64,000 bases of DNA, taken from JAHRVQ01 sp964548025 (lineage in GTDB: Bacteria; Pseudomonadota; Gammaproteobacteria; Pseudomonadales; Azotimanducaceae). The notes beneath the pieces were generated by a model that worked only from the letters and a program-made list of their open reading frames with translations, did no database searches and had not been told where the DNA came from. The position numbers were made by a program, and so were the translations under genes. Shown in pieces: positions 26,471-36,017 of the stretch (position 1 is its first letter; each line of letters begins with the position of its first letter). The stretch is from positions 1-64,000 of the forward strand of contig CAZJRI010000008.1 in assembly GCA_964548025.1 (NCBI GenBank), read 5' to 3'.

Positions 26471-27805
26471 TTGTCTGTCGAAGCCGAATCACAAGAACAA
26501 CCAGAACAAGATGAAAAGGTTGAAACCCGTCACTACGTATTTCTTTGTTTCCTGACTCTTTTAAATGTGATGAATTTCGTCGATCGCCAGCTTCTGGCCA
26601 GTTTCGCCAACTTCATCGTGCCTGATCTGGAGTTGACGAATGCGCAATTCGGCTTGTTAACGGGTCTGGTCTTCATCCTTTTTTATGCGGTCATGGGGCT
26701 CTTTATGGGAGCACTTGCGGATATGGTACACCGTCCCCGGTTGATCGCCTTCGGGCTGGCGCTGTGGAGTCTTCTCACAGCGGCCTCCGGTGCGGCTAAA
26801 GGTTTTGTCAGTCTCGCTATTCCACGTATGTTTATCGGCGTAGGAGAATCAGCCTTAACGCCAACATCCATGTCAATTCTGTCTGACCGATTTCCCGCCA
26901 GTAAACTCGGCTTTGCTTCAGGATTCTATTATCTTGGCGTTCCCGTGGGCGTGGGTGTAAGCCTGCTCGTAGCCGGATATCTCGGCCCGGCAATTGGCTG
27001 GCGTAATTGTTTCTATTCACTGGGTGCTATCGGCATCGGGCTCGCAATCATCATGCTTTTTGTTAAAGACACGCCACGAAAACACGTTAAGGATGCAGAC
27101 GAGCCAAGGGAGAAGCAGGGGTTCACAAAGATAGTGAAGTCACTCTTTCGTATCTTGAAATTCTCACCTGCACTGACACTAACCATGGCCGGTGGCGTAG
27201 CAACCCATTTCATTCTCGGTGCTGCCGCATTCGAACAACTCTGGTATGTACAGGAGAGAGGATTCGACAGGGCATATATTGCACAGGTAACAGGATGGAT
27301 TGCTGTGGCAGGTGGCGTGTTGGGCAATCTGTTTGGTGGTATGGGTAGTGACTGGTGGCAGAATAATCGCGAAAGTGGTCGTCCAATGTTTCTTGTTCTC
27401 GCCATGCTTGTGCTGGTACCGATTGGATTGGCCTATCGGATCGTCGACCCGGGAAGCTGGTTCTTCTGGTTCGCCATATTCTGTGCTTATTTCCAACTCG
27501 GAAGTTTCTATGGTCCTACATTCTCAACTGTACAGGAACTGGTACCTCCACAGATTCGTTCAACGGTGGTGGCATTTTACCTGCTGGCGCTGAATCTCAT
27601 CGGACTGACAATCGGCATCACGGCTTCCGGTTTCTTTATTGATGCAATGATCGCAAGAGACGTTGAAGAACCCTATACAATCACCTTACTCGTATTCTCT
27701 GTTTTGTCTGCCACGGCCATACCGCTTTTTTACCTTGCTGCGAAACGATTTCACCACGACAGAGACCGGCTTTATGCAGCAATGGAGCGTGGTGAATTCA
27801 GCTAG
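26471..27805 (+). CDS. MFS transporter (spinster-like)
   Basis: 444 residues starting at a TTG eight bases after AGGAG, with SVEAESQEQPEQDEKVETRH as a charged cytoplasmic head. It has twelve hydrophobic segments. The RxxLxxxF-like NVMNFVDRQLLASFANFIVP in helix 1 and the ALADMVHRPRLIAFGLALWS loop between helices 2 and 3 fit the spinster-type MFS group. These carry organic anions, sphingolipid-like or hexuronate compounds; the substrate here is unknown. It is followed after six bases by the tandem CoA-transferase and then by the tannase-family gene, so the unit probably imports and activates one compound. Confidence 0.9.
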   Translation: MSVEAESQEQPEQDEKVETRHYVFLCFLTLLNVMNFVDRQLLASFANFIVPDLELTNAQFGLLTGLVFILFYAVMGLFMGALADMVHRPRLIAFGLALWSLLTAASGAAKGFVSLAIPRMFIGVGESALTPTSMSILSDRFPASKLGFASGFYYLGVPVGVGVSLLVAGYLGPAIGWRNCFYSLGAIGIGLAIIMLFVKDTPRKHVKDADEPREKQGFTKIVKSLFRILKFSPALTLTMAGGVATHFILGAAAFEQLWYVQERGFDRAYIAQVTGWIAVAGGVLGNLFGGMGSDWWQNNRESGRPMFLVLAMLVLVPIGLAYRIVDPGSWFFWFAIFCAYFQLGSFYGPTFSTVQELVPPQIRSTVVAFYLLALNLIGLTIGITASGFFIDAMIARDVEEPYTITLLVFSVLSATAIPLFYLAAKRFHHDRDRLYAAMERGEFS

Positions 27806-27811
27806 TCACCT

Positions 27812-30198
27812 ATGAACAACAACAGAATAGGGCAGGAACCACTTAGGGTTCTGGAACTGGGTAGTGGTATATCTGCAGCATACGCAGCGAAGATGCTTGG
27901 TGATCACGGTGCAGACATAATCAAGGTAGAACCCCCTCAAGGAGACAACAGCCGTTCAAGAGGTCCATTTCCGAATGATCAGACAGATGCGGAGAAAAGC
28001 GGTCTGTTTCTCGCGATCAATGTGAACAAGCGTGGTGTTTGCCTCGACCTTGATAGTGCAGAAGGTCGCAAATCTCTCGACAGATTAATTCGCTGGGCGC
28101 ATATCCTGGTTCACAACTATTCCGCTCAAGACGCCAATAAGCTCGGTATTGACAAGGCGTCGCTAAAGCTCAATTACCCTTCCCTGGTTACGCTTTCGAT
28201 TACACCTTTTGGTGCGACTGGTCCCTATGCTGACTTCCAGGCCGAGGAATTAACTGTTATCAACGCTGGTGGTTGGGCCTATGTCTGCCCGACAACTCAT
28301 ACTGACCCTGAACTGCCCCCCCTCAAGGTATTCGGCAGTCAGTGTGGTCTGATGACAGGTATTTCAGGCGCGATGACGGCACTCGCAGTCTACAGGGATG
28401 CGCGAAGATCAGGTGTAGGTGAGTTCATTGATCTCTCTGAACAGGCCTATGTCGCATCGGTGCTGGAATCGGTGATTCCAGCATTCAGTTATACAGAAGA
28501 GATCACTGCCAGACATCATGAACGCGCGCTGATTCCATGGCGAATATTCCAGGCCAGCGATGCGCCAATATTTATTGTCTGTGTAGAGCAGGATCAGTGG
28601 GAGAGACTCGTAGAATTAATGGGGCATCCGGAATGGACAGATATCGAACTATTCGCCGATCAGCCAGGAAGGGCTGAGAATCAGGATCTGATACATGGTT
28701 TCGTACAAGAGTTCGTATCAGACTGGAAAGCCATGGACCTGTACCATGAAGCCCAAAAACATCGCATCTGTGTGGCACCGGTTCTGGATTTTGAAAAGTT
28801 CGGCATAAACGAGCACCTGAGAGCGCGGGACTTCTTTTCTCCGGTTGATGAAAGCTCCGGTTGTCAAATTACACATATGAAATCGCCCGTATTAACTTCT
28901 TCGGGTCGCGCATCCATTAAACGGCGTGCTCCGGGACTTGGTGAACATACGGAGCAGGTACTCAAATCAGTTGAACCTGTTTCAAAAGCCGGTGCAGGTG
29001 GATCACCCCAATCCCCTCTAGCCGATATCCGCGTGCTGGATCTCACCTGGGCATGGGCAGGTCCCTTTGCCNNNNNNNNNNNNNNNNNNNNNNNNNNNNN
29101 NNNGAGATCAGACCGGATCTGTACCGCCGACTGCCTTTCTTCCCAATTGACGAAGAAGGGCTGAACAAGTCCGGTATGTTCAATCAATGGAACCAGGGTA
29201 AATCCAGCGTAGCCGTTGACCTTCAGGATCCAAGAGGAATAGAAATCGTCAAAGCATTCGTTGCTGAATGCGACGTGGTTATCCAAAACTTTGCAACCGG
29301 CGTTCTTGAACGGTTGGGGCTTGCTTACGAAGATCTAAAGGCAATCAAGCCTGATATTATTCTCGCGAGCATCAGCGGTTATGGCCAAACCGGTCCCTAC
29401 CGCGAATATATGGGCTATGGCCCGGCCATACCGCCCCTGACAGGCTTGTCTTCCGTAACCGGTTATCCAGGCGGTGAGGCTGAGGAATTCGGTCTGTCGA
29501 TGCCCGACCCGACGGCCGGGATAACTGCAGCACTGGCAATTATTTCTGCCCTTGAGAATCGTGATCAGAATGGAGAGGGAGATCACCTTGATATCACCCT
29601 TTGGGAAGCAACCGGTGTATTGGCAATCGAAGGCTGGATGCAGTATGCCATGAATGGAACGCAACCGGAGCGAATCGGAAATCGAGATCCTTTGATGTCA
29701 CCTCATGGCTGTTTCCGATGCCAGGGTGATGATATGTGGGTATCTATCGCCTGTCGTACCGATGGAGAATGGTTGCATCTCTGCAACATCATTGATCAGA
29801 ACCTTTCAGAAGATCCGCGTTTTCGAAAACTGGCAGATAGAAAACAAAATGAAGAAGAATTGGAAGAATTGATATCCGCATGGACATTGAAAAATGATAG
29901 ATGGGAGATTACCAGGCAATTGCAGGCTTTGAGTATTCCAGCTTTTCCAAGCTTTAAATCAAGTGATATTGTTGATGACCCACATCTTAACTCCAGAGGT
30001 TTTATTGAGCGACTCGAACATCCGGAAGTCGGGATTCGCGCCCATGCCGGAATACCCTGGATACTTGACCAGCGCAACCGGGGGATCCAGAGACCAGCCC
30101 CGTGCCTTGGCCAGGATACTGAAAGACTTCTAACAGACCTGATCGGATATAAACCCGACAAGATCAAGATACTAAAGGATGAAAAAGTACTTTTTTAA
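27812..30198 (+). CDS. Two-domain (tandem) CaiB/BaiF CoA-transferase, interrupted by an assembly gap
   Basis: Two family III domains lie in one gene, with a 32-N run at 29072-29103 in the second. The first domain (about residues 1-385) begins LRVLELGSGISAAYAAKMLG. At its catalytic-Asp position it has Ser176, in GSQCG, so it is predicted to be inactive. The second begins VLDLTWAWAGPFA; after the gap it continues at EIRPDLYRR and keeps its Asp in SMPDPTAG (codon 29506-29508). The frames on the two sides differ only because the N run has the wrong length. The gene starts six bases after the MFS stop, without a clear ribosome site. Expected role: CoA transfer to an acid that the operon imports or releases. 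Confidence 0.87.
29072..29103. other. Assembly gap (32 N) inside the tandem CoA-transferase
   Basis: Coding before the gap ends on a full codon (GCC, 29069-29071) and resumes on a full codon at 29104, so the real gap must be a multiple of three. The paralogue at 52596-54932 reads GPFA, then 16 residues, then a segment aligning with EIRPD, and the fusion at 41750-44179 agrees. The true gap is therefore probably about 48 bases encoding the missing AEVIKxE stretch. Confidence 0.85.
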
Positions 30199-30231
30199 TC
30201 TACGACTGAACCCGCTAACAGGTATAAAGCA

Positions 30232-31902
30232 TTGCCAATAAAGAATATTATTACAATACCATTTCTCCTGACGCTTATTTCAGGCTGCATCATCAGCACC
30301 CCGCAACATAAACCGAAGGTCTCGACTGAAATTCCTGAAACTGTCCAGGATTCACATTGCACTCAACTTCACCGCTTGCGAAATATCACAATTATCTATA
30401 CCGACCACGTAAATGAGACCAGCTCTGTCCCTGCACATTGCTATGCCAAAGGGCTGATTAACGGGTCAATCACCTTCCATATTGCACTACCGGTCACAGA
30501 TAGCTGGAATGGTCGGTTGGTTCACCTGGGAGATGGTGGAGCAGATGGCGATCTCGACATGTATCCTGAATTCATCTCCAGCGGCTACGCGGTGGTTAAC
30601 AGCAACACAGGTCACGATACCGGCGCTGAACCAAGGGCCTATGCATTTCGAAACGAGCGTTCTGCCATCGACTTCAGCTACTGGGCAGTTCATACAACAA
30701 CCACAGCCGCCAAAACAGTCATCGCTGCCTACTACGGTAAGCCACAGGATTATGCATACCACTATGGCTGTTCAACGGGTGGCCGTCAGGCACTTCTTGC
30801 AGCACAGCTCTTCCCCTACGACTTCGATGGCATTGTCGCCGGTGCCGCGGCGCATCGTCAGTTCCACCGAATGGCCCATCGACTGAACCTGGAGCAACAG
30901 CTTTTTCGCAATCAGTTCAAAGCAAATCTCGCATTTGACCTCGATAATGATGGTCGACAGGAGAGCCTGACGAAACTGAACTTGCTGGCATCCAAGGTAA
31001 TGGATAAATGCGATTCAGCCGATGGCATTGTTGACGATATTATCGAGCCACCATTTTGCGATTTTAAGCCCGACAGGGATCTGGCGAATGAGATGTGTCC
31101 GAAGGATGTTGATGCAGACAACTGCTTTACCAGCGCGCAACTTGAATCGATCAATCTTCTCTATGAAGGCAGCAGAAACAGCAAGGGTGAATTAATTTAT
31201 CCCGGCGCGCCTCCCGGCAGTGAACTTTCCTGGTCAGGCGTTTTTCTACCGCACCTTGGCAACAATGAAACACCCTATATCCTGCGTTCTGCCTCAGCGG
31301 TTATTGGCTATTCCTTTTTCAGTGAAGACCCCGGACTGATACCGCCAAATCTGAACGACACCAGTTATCAACTGGACGAAGACGCTGCGATACCGGAATG
31401 GGGATGGTGGACCTTTAATATCGACGACGTGGGCACTGACAAGATGGCAAGACAGGCACCAATGATGGAAGGTAACGATCCTGATCTCGATCGTTTTCTG
31501 ATCAGGAACAAGGGCAAGCTACTCATGTATCACGGATGGGCAGATTCGGTGATACCTCCCGAGCCCTCCCTTGAATACCACGAGGCAGTCATCAACACCG
31601 TGTTTAACGGAGATGCTGACCAGGCAGCCGAGCATATCCGTTTGTTTATGATGCCCGGTGTATCACATTGCCGCGGTGGTGTCGGTCCTGATCGCGTTGA
31701 CTATCTCGGAACGCTGGACAAATGGGTCGCCACGAACAAAGCGCCGGAATCTCTGACTTCAAGGCACTTTACTGACGGGAAAATTGATAACGAGAGAATC
31801 GTCTGCCCTTATCCCCAACGGGCGGTATATGTGGGTCCGACTGGCGGACAGAACGAGGCTGGTAACTGGGTGGCAAAAAACTTCAGATGTGAAGCCCCGT
31901 AA
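30232..31902 (+). CDS. Tannase / feruloyl esterase-family lipoprotein
   Basis: 556 residues from a TTG start about ten bases after AGG. The N-terminal FLLTLISGC is a lipoprotein signal with Cys19 as the lipid site, so it is anchored in an envelope membrane. The catalytic serine is in YGCSTGGRQALLAAQ near 178, the Asp in MYHGWADSVIPP, and the His in MMPGVSHCRGG. These fit the tannase/feruloyl esterase family, which cleaves esters of aromatic acids (tannins, feruloyl, mono-hydroxyethyl terephthalate). It follows the MFS and CoA-transferase, suggesting that an ester is cut outside the cell, the acid imported and then turned into a CoA thioester. The exact ester is unknown. Confidence 0.88.
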   Translation: MPIKNIITIPFLLTLISGCIISTPQHKPKVSTEIPETVQDSHCTQLHRLRNITIIYTDHVNETSSVPAHCYAKGLINGSITFHIALPVTDSWNGRLVHLGDGGADGDLDMYPEFISSGYAVVNSNTGHDTGAEPRAYAFRNERSAIDFSYWAVHTTTTAAKTVIAAYYGKPQDYAYHYGCSTGGRQALLAAQLFPYDFDGIVAGAAAHRQFHRMAHRLNLEQQLFRNQFKANLAFDLDNDGRQESLTKLNLLASKVMDKCDSADGIVDDIIEPPFCDFKPDRDLANEMCPKDVDADNCFTSAQLESINLLYEGSRNSKGELIYPGAPPGSELSWSGVFLPHLGNNETPYILRSASAVIGYSFFSEDPGLIPPNLNDTSYQLDEDAAIPEWGWWTFNIDDVGTDKMARQAPMMEGNDPDLDRFLIRNKGKLLMYHGWADSVIPPEPSLEYHEAVINTVFNGDADQAAEHIRLFMMPGVSHCRGGVGPDRVDYLGTLDKWVATNKAPESLTSRHFTDGKIDNERIVCPYPQRAVYVGPTGGQNEAGNWVAKNFRCEAP

Positions 31903-32057
31903 TAATTTACCCACCGCTGAAATGTATGTATTACTCCGTGACCTATGCCACTGACAACAAAGATTACTGACACAAACCCGGAATCATGAAAGGAACGCTC
32001 TCGTTCTCAGAGAAACCTGATGCAGACTTCAAGGGTAGACAGAAAAACCGACCCCGA

Positions 32058-33215
32058 TCAGAGCGCTCGAATATTTACCAGCAGTTTATCAGGTCCACCG
32101 AACTGACTTAACTCCACCGGTTTGTATTCAACCAGAGAGATCTCCTCGAGATGTTTGATCATGGATGCGACGACGATCTGTCCTTCCAGCCTGGCAAGCG
32201 TCGCTCCAAGGCAATTGTGAACACCCGAACCGAACGCCAGGTGTGGGTTCGGATCTCTGTCGATAACAAATTCTTCAGGCCGGTCGAATACTGACTGGTC
32301 CCTGTTGGCTGACGCAATTAACGGTGAGACCAGATCTCCCACTTTGATTGACGCACCAGCTAATTCTATATCCCTGGTCGCTCTTCTGATGGTTTGTGAA
32401 AAGGGAGAATAGAACCGCAGTGTTTCTTCAACGAAGGTTGGAATCAAATCAGGATTTTTTTTCAATTGTATAAAAGTCTCGGGTAACTCATGAAAAACCC
32501 TGACACTACCCAGAATAAGTCCTGTTGTCGTCTCGTTGCCAGCTATAAGCAGGAGCCGGCAGAAACTCAGCAGTTCTTCATTACTCAGCATGCCATCTTC
32601 GGTTCGCGTTTCAACCAGATTACCCAGAAGGTTATTCTTTGGTTCCCGCCGCAAGCCCTCAATCCGATCAATAAAATAGCTGTCCATTGCAGCAGCGGCT
32701 CGATTCACTTCCTCATCGGGTTCGCCAAAGAGAATCTCCCCGATATTGCCGAATATGAGATCTGACCAGCGTTTGAATTCTTCCATATTGCCGTCTTCGA
32801 CGCCCAGCATGTGAGCGATAACCGTAACCGGCAATGGCGCAGCAATAGCAGTAATAAGATCAGTTTGCGTCTCTCTGGCCATAACACGCATGAGTTCTTC
32901 ACAGCGGTTGGTGATCAATTCCCGCTGGAGCATGATTCGCCTTGGCGAAAAAGCTCTGCCTACCAGTTTCCTCAGGCGGTTATGCACGGGAGGATCGCTA
33001 AACAGCATACTCGGCGGTCTGTCGTCATCCGGCGTGCGCTCGACGACTTGAGATGAAAATGTCTCAAATTCTCTTAGCACGGTTCGCACATCGTCATATC
33101 GTGCGACCTGCCAGGCACCTTCTGCACCGTCTCTGACAACAGGCATATCTCTTCTCAACCTGCTGTATATGAGATAGGGATCAACTCCTGCCCCTTCGGC
33201 AACCTGTTCAACCAT
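32058..33215 (-). CDS. Cytochrome P450
   Basis: 385 residues, the length of a soluble bacterial class I P450. The I-helix oxygen-binding motif is LIAGNETTTGL near 230, the ExxR motif is EETLR near 268, and the haem motif is FGSGVHNCLGATLAR with the thiolate ligand Cys335. It inserts oxygen into a substrate and needs a ferredoxin and reductase that are not in this window. The next genes on this strand are an MDR reductase and an MFS transporter, separated by 160-190 bases each, so shared transcription is not certain. It converges with the tannase gene. Confidence 0.94.
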   Translation of the reverse strand: MVEQVAEGAGVDPYLIYSRLRRDMPVVRDGAEGAWQVARYDDVRTVLREFETFSSQVVERTPDDDRPPSMLFSDPPVHNRLRKLVGRAFSPRRIMLQRELITNRCEELMRVMARETQTDLITAIAAPLPVTVIAHMLGVEDGNMEEFKRWSDLIFGNIGEILFGEPDEEVNRAAAAMDSYFIDRIEGLRREPKNNLLGNLVETRTEDGMLSNEELLSFCRLLLIAGNETTTGLILGSVRVFHELPETFIQLKKNPDLIPTFVEETLRFYSPFSQTIRRATRDIELAGASIKVGDLVSPLIASANRDQSVFDRPEEFVIDRDPNPHLAFGSGVHNCLGATLARLEGQIVVASMIKHLEEISLVEYKPVELSQFGGPDKLLVNIRAL

Positions 33216-33403
33216 ACTTCAGCCTTCTTCCTAGGTTCAGCGATCCGGATCGATGGTCCCGGAGACGTCATATAGCATTATAATCCATCCTCAGCGATTC
33301 GCTCTGTCTAGCCCATGACAATTTAACGGGTCCCCATCTCTTTAATCTGCAACTCCTCCCGCTTCCCGTACAGCGAGAAGGTATTACCCTCTTAGGGCCA
33401 ATC

Positions 33404-34444
33404 TCAATCGACTGAAGGTTCACCTACTTTCAATAGTTGTTTACCCATGTTTTTACCTTCAAATAACCGCAGGAACGTCTTCGGCGTATTTTCAATCCCC
33501 TCCTGGATATCTTCAGCGTGTTTCAGTTTGCCCTCCTGTATCCAGGCGGAAAGATCGGCTATTGCAGTGGCGGCCTGATCGAAGTAATCGATAACGATAA
33601 ATCCCGCCATCGTGCACCGCCTAATAACCAACTGCATGTAGTTTTTCGGACCCGGTGGCAGTTCTTCCTCGTTATAGGAGGAGATACCACCGCAAAGTAC
33701 AACTCGACCGTTCTGGGCCATATTAAGCAACGCTGCGTCGAGAATTTCTCCGCCGACGTTATCAAAGAAGATATCAATACCGTCAGGGCAGGTTTCAGCG
33801 AGACGCTTGCCTACATCTTCCGACTTATAGTCGATTGCCGCATCAAATCCGAGTTCCTGAACCAGCCAGTCACATTTGGAATTCCCACCTGCAATACCGA
33901 TGACCTTCGACGCACCTTTTATCCTGGCGATTTGACCAGCAACGGACCCGGTTGCACCTGCCGCCCCGGATACCACAACGACATCGCCCGGCTGCGGTTT
34001 GCCAATATCCAGCAAGCCGAAATAAGCCGTGAGACCCGTGCCGCCCAGTGCACTCAACAGTAAGTACGGAGGGATACCTTCCGGCACCTTTGACACCGTA
34101 CCCATAACCCCAGGTGTACCGTCGCTGATCGCAAATTCCTGCCATCCCAGCATACCGGAGACGAATTCACCTTTTTGATATTCGGGGTTATTCGATTCAA
34201 CAACCTGACCTACAGCACTGGCTCGCATCACTTCACCAATCTGAACCGGTGGCACATAGCTCTTAACATCATTCAACCAGCCACGCATCGCAGGTTCAAA
34301 AGCAAAGTAAAGGTTTCTAATCAGGAATTCATTTTCACCAAGTTCTTCAGCAACTGGTTCTTCGCTGTATTCAAAGTCTGATTCTTTTACCATGCCAACC
34401 GGGCGGGATTTCAGCTTCCATTGACCATTCATTCTATTGGACAT
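33404..34444 (-). CDS. NADP-dependent MDR oxidoreductase (alkenal/one or CurA-like reductase)
   Basis: 346 residues; the second of two adjacent ATGs (34444) has better spacing to AAGGA. The zinc-free medium-chain fold is seen from NEFLIRNLYFAFEPAMRGWL. The Rossmann motif VVVSGAAGATGSVAGQIA is near 153, and GNSKCDWLVQELGFDAAIDY near 185 is the group mark of the CurA / PtgR-like reductases. These reduce the C=C bond of enones using NADPH. Its likely role is reduction of an unsaturated intermediate; the direct partner is unknown. A longer upstream frame has no ribosome site. Confidence 0.9.
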   Translation of the reverse strand: MSNRMNGQWKLKSRPVGMVKESDFEYSEEPVAEELGENEFLIRNLYFAFEPAMRGWLNDVKSYVPPVQIGEVMRASAVGQVVESNNPEYQKGEFVSGMLGWQEFAISDGTPGVMGTVSKVPEGIPPYLLLSALGGTGLTAYFGLLDIGKPQPGDVVVVSGAAGATGSVAGQIARIKGASKVIGIAGGNSKCDWLVQELGFDAAIDYKSEDVGKRLAETCPDGIDIFFDNVGGEILDAALLNMAQNGRVVLCGGISSYNEEELPPGPKNYMQLVIRRCTMAGFIVIDYFDQAATAIADLSAWIQEGKLKHAEDIQEGIENTPKTFLRLFEGKNMGKQLLKVGEPSVD

Positions 34445-34602
34445 CATATTTCCTTCTATCGGGATTTGATAATTCCGACTATGAATAATATAGGGCATGA
34501 GTTCAATAAATAGATCTTTCTCACGGTGGGAAATTTCAAATATCAGTCAGAGCCAGGACAAATCAGGAATAAGAATTCAGTCCTGAGCAAGTTGAAACAA
34601 AA

Positions 34603-35859
34603 TTAAGCCATGCGCAAACTCGCCCGCGTTTCCACCTTTAGTCCAGCTACAATGATCGCAGCAACCACGTAAAGCGCCATAAAGGTCAGAAAGGCAGGCG
34701 TATAACTTCCGGTAATATCGAATACCCAGCCAGCAAAAGGTGTGCCTGCCAGATGTATCAACGCCATGGGCGGACGCATTGCACCAAGAACGCGGCCAAA
34801 GGACTCTCTTCCGAAGGCGGCTCCCACAACTGCCCCCTGCATGGGTACGACACCACCCATACCGAATCCGAAGAAACACGCACCAATTAGAAAGGGTACA
34901 TAACCTGGTATAAATAACATGATGATCTGACCGACTAGTTGGAATGCTATAGCCAGCCAGATGGCATAACGAACATCCCATCGATCTACCAGGTAACCAT
35001 AACTGAGTTTACCCAGTACGCCGAACGCGGCTGTTGCAGATGCTATGGCTGATGCTGCAACTAACGAAATTCCTCTATCTGTGAGTTGGGGCACCATATG
35101 AATCAGAGTCGCACTTTGAATACAGAACAGAAGCCCGATAACTGAAACCAGAATCCAGAAATTTCTCTGGCGTAGAAATTCTCTGGTTCTGAGCGCCTCT
35201 TTTCGCGGGGGTAAACTAGACCTTTCATTGGCACCATCAGGCAGTAAATCAATATCTTCCGGTCGGGAGATAACAAATCGAAGTACGAAGGGAACCACAA
35301 CCACCAACGTGATGATGCCATAGGTCACAAACCCTTCGCGCCAGCCATAGGTACCAATTATCCACGCACTGATTGCGGGCATAAGCACACCGGATACAGA
35401 AATTCCCGTTGCGGCGATACCAAGTGCCGTACCTCTCTTTAAGACAAACCAGTTGCTGACGAGTTTCGACGTCGCAAGTTGCCCCATCGCACCAGCGCCG
35501 AATCCCACAAAAAGTCCCAGTACCAGATAAAACTGCAGCGGTGACCTGACGAGTCCAAGCAGACAAAACCCGGTACCCATTGAAATTGCCCCGCAAACCA
35601 TGACACGCTTCAATGGATAACGATCCAGTGCCCGACCGATGAACGGTGCAAGAATGGCGCCTACACCCTGGGTAATCGTGATACCAATTGCCACGCCGAA
35701 TCGCGAATCGCCAAATTCGTTCGCAATGGATTTAAAGAAGACACCGTAGGAGTAGAAGAAGAAGCCGACCGCTATGAAGTCAACGACGAATGCCACCGCA
35801 ACCATACGCCAACCGAGGAATACCCTGTTTTGGCTTTTGTTGAGGAGGAATGACAGCAT
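34603..35859 (-). CDS. MFS transporter (oxalate/formate antiporter-like group)
   Basis: 418 residues with about twelve spans. The N-terminal half has FLGWRMVAVAFVVDFIAVGF and FIGRALDRYPLKRVMVCGA; the central charged loop (RPEDIDLLPDGANERS) is typical of the MCT/OFA-type transporters. It resembles the MFS at 49814-51049 in layout. Substrate probably a monocarboxylate. No strong ribosome site was seen before the ATG at 35859. It is divergent from the enolase-superfamily gene (158 bases apart). Confidence 0.88.
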   Translation of the reverse strand: MLSFLLNKSQNRVFLGWRMVAVAFVVDFIAVGFFFYSYGVFFKSIANEFGDSRFGVAIGITITQGVGAILAPFIGRALDRYPLKRVMVCGAISMGTGFCLLGLVRSPLQFYLVLGLFVGFGAGAMGQLATSKLVSNWFVLKRGTALGIAATGISVSGVLMPAISAWIIGTYGWREGFVTYGIITLVVVVPFVLRFVISRPEDIDLLPDGANERSSLPPRKEALRTREFLRQRNFWILVSVIGLLFCIQSATLIHMVPQLTDRGISLVAASAIASATAAFGVLGKLSYGYLVDRWDVRYAIWLAIAFQLVGQIIMLFIPGYVPFLIGACFFGFGMGGVVPMQGAVVGAAFGRESFGRVLGAMRPPMALIHLAGTPFAGWVFDITGSYTPAFLTFMALYVVAAIIVAGLKVETRASLRMA

Positions 35860-36017
35860 GAAGATGTGCGAAACGATTAAAGGAAGAATACACTAATTTT
35901 TCTACTATCCGGCAATCCGGTGAGGAATGAAACGGGAATTACCAATATGAATGGTGGGGTAGAAGAATCTGATACCCAACTTACTGACACAAGCTTCCAG
36001 GAAACAGGAAATGTGAG

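Noticed and set aside
29053..30198. Separate CoA-transferase gene starting at 29053
   Set aside because: It is the second domain of the tandem protein; the N run only makes the frames look different.
31993..32006. GAACG-CTCT-CGTTC hairpin between convergent genes
   Set aside because: Only a 5-bp stem and no T run; too weak to call a terminator.
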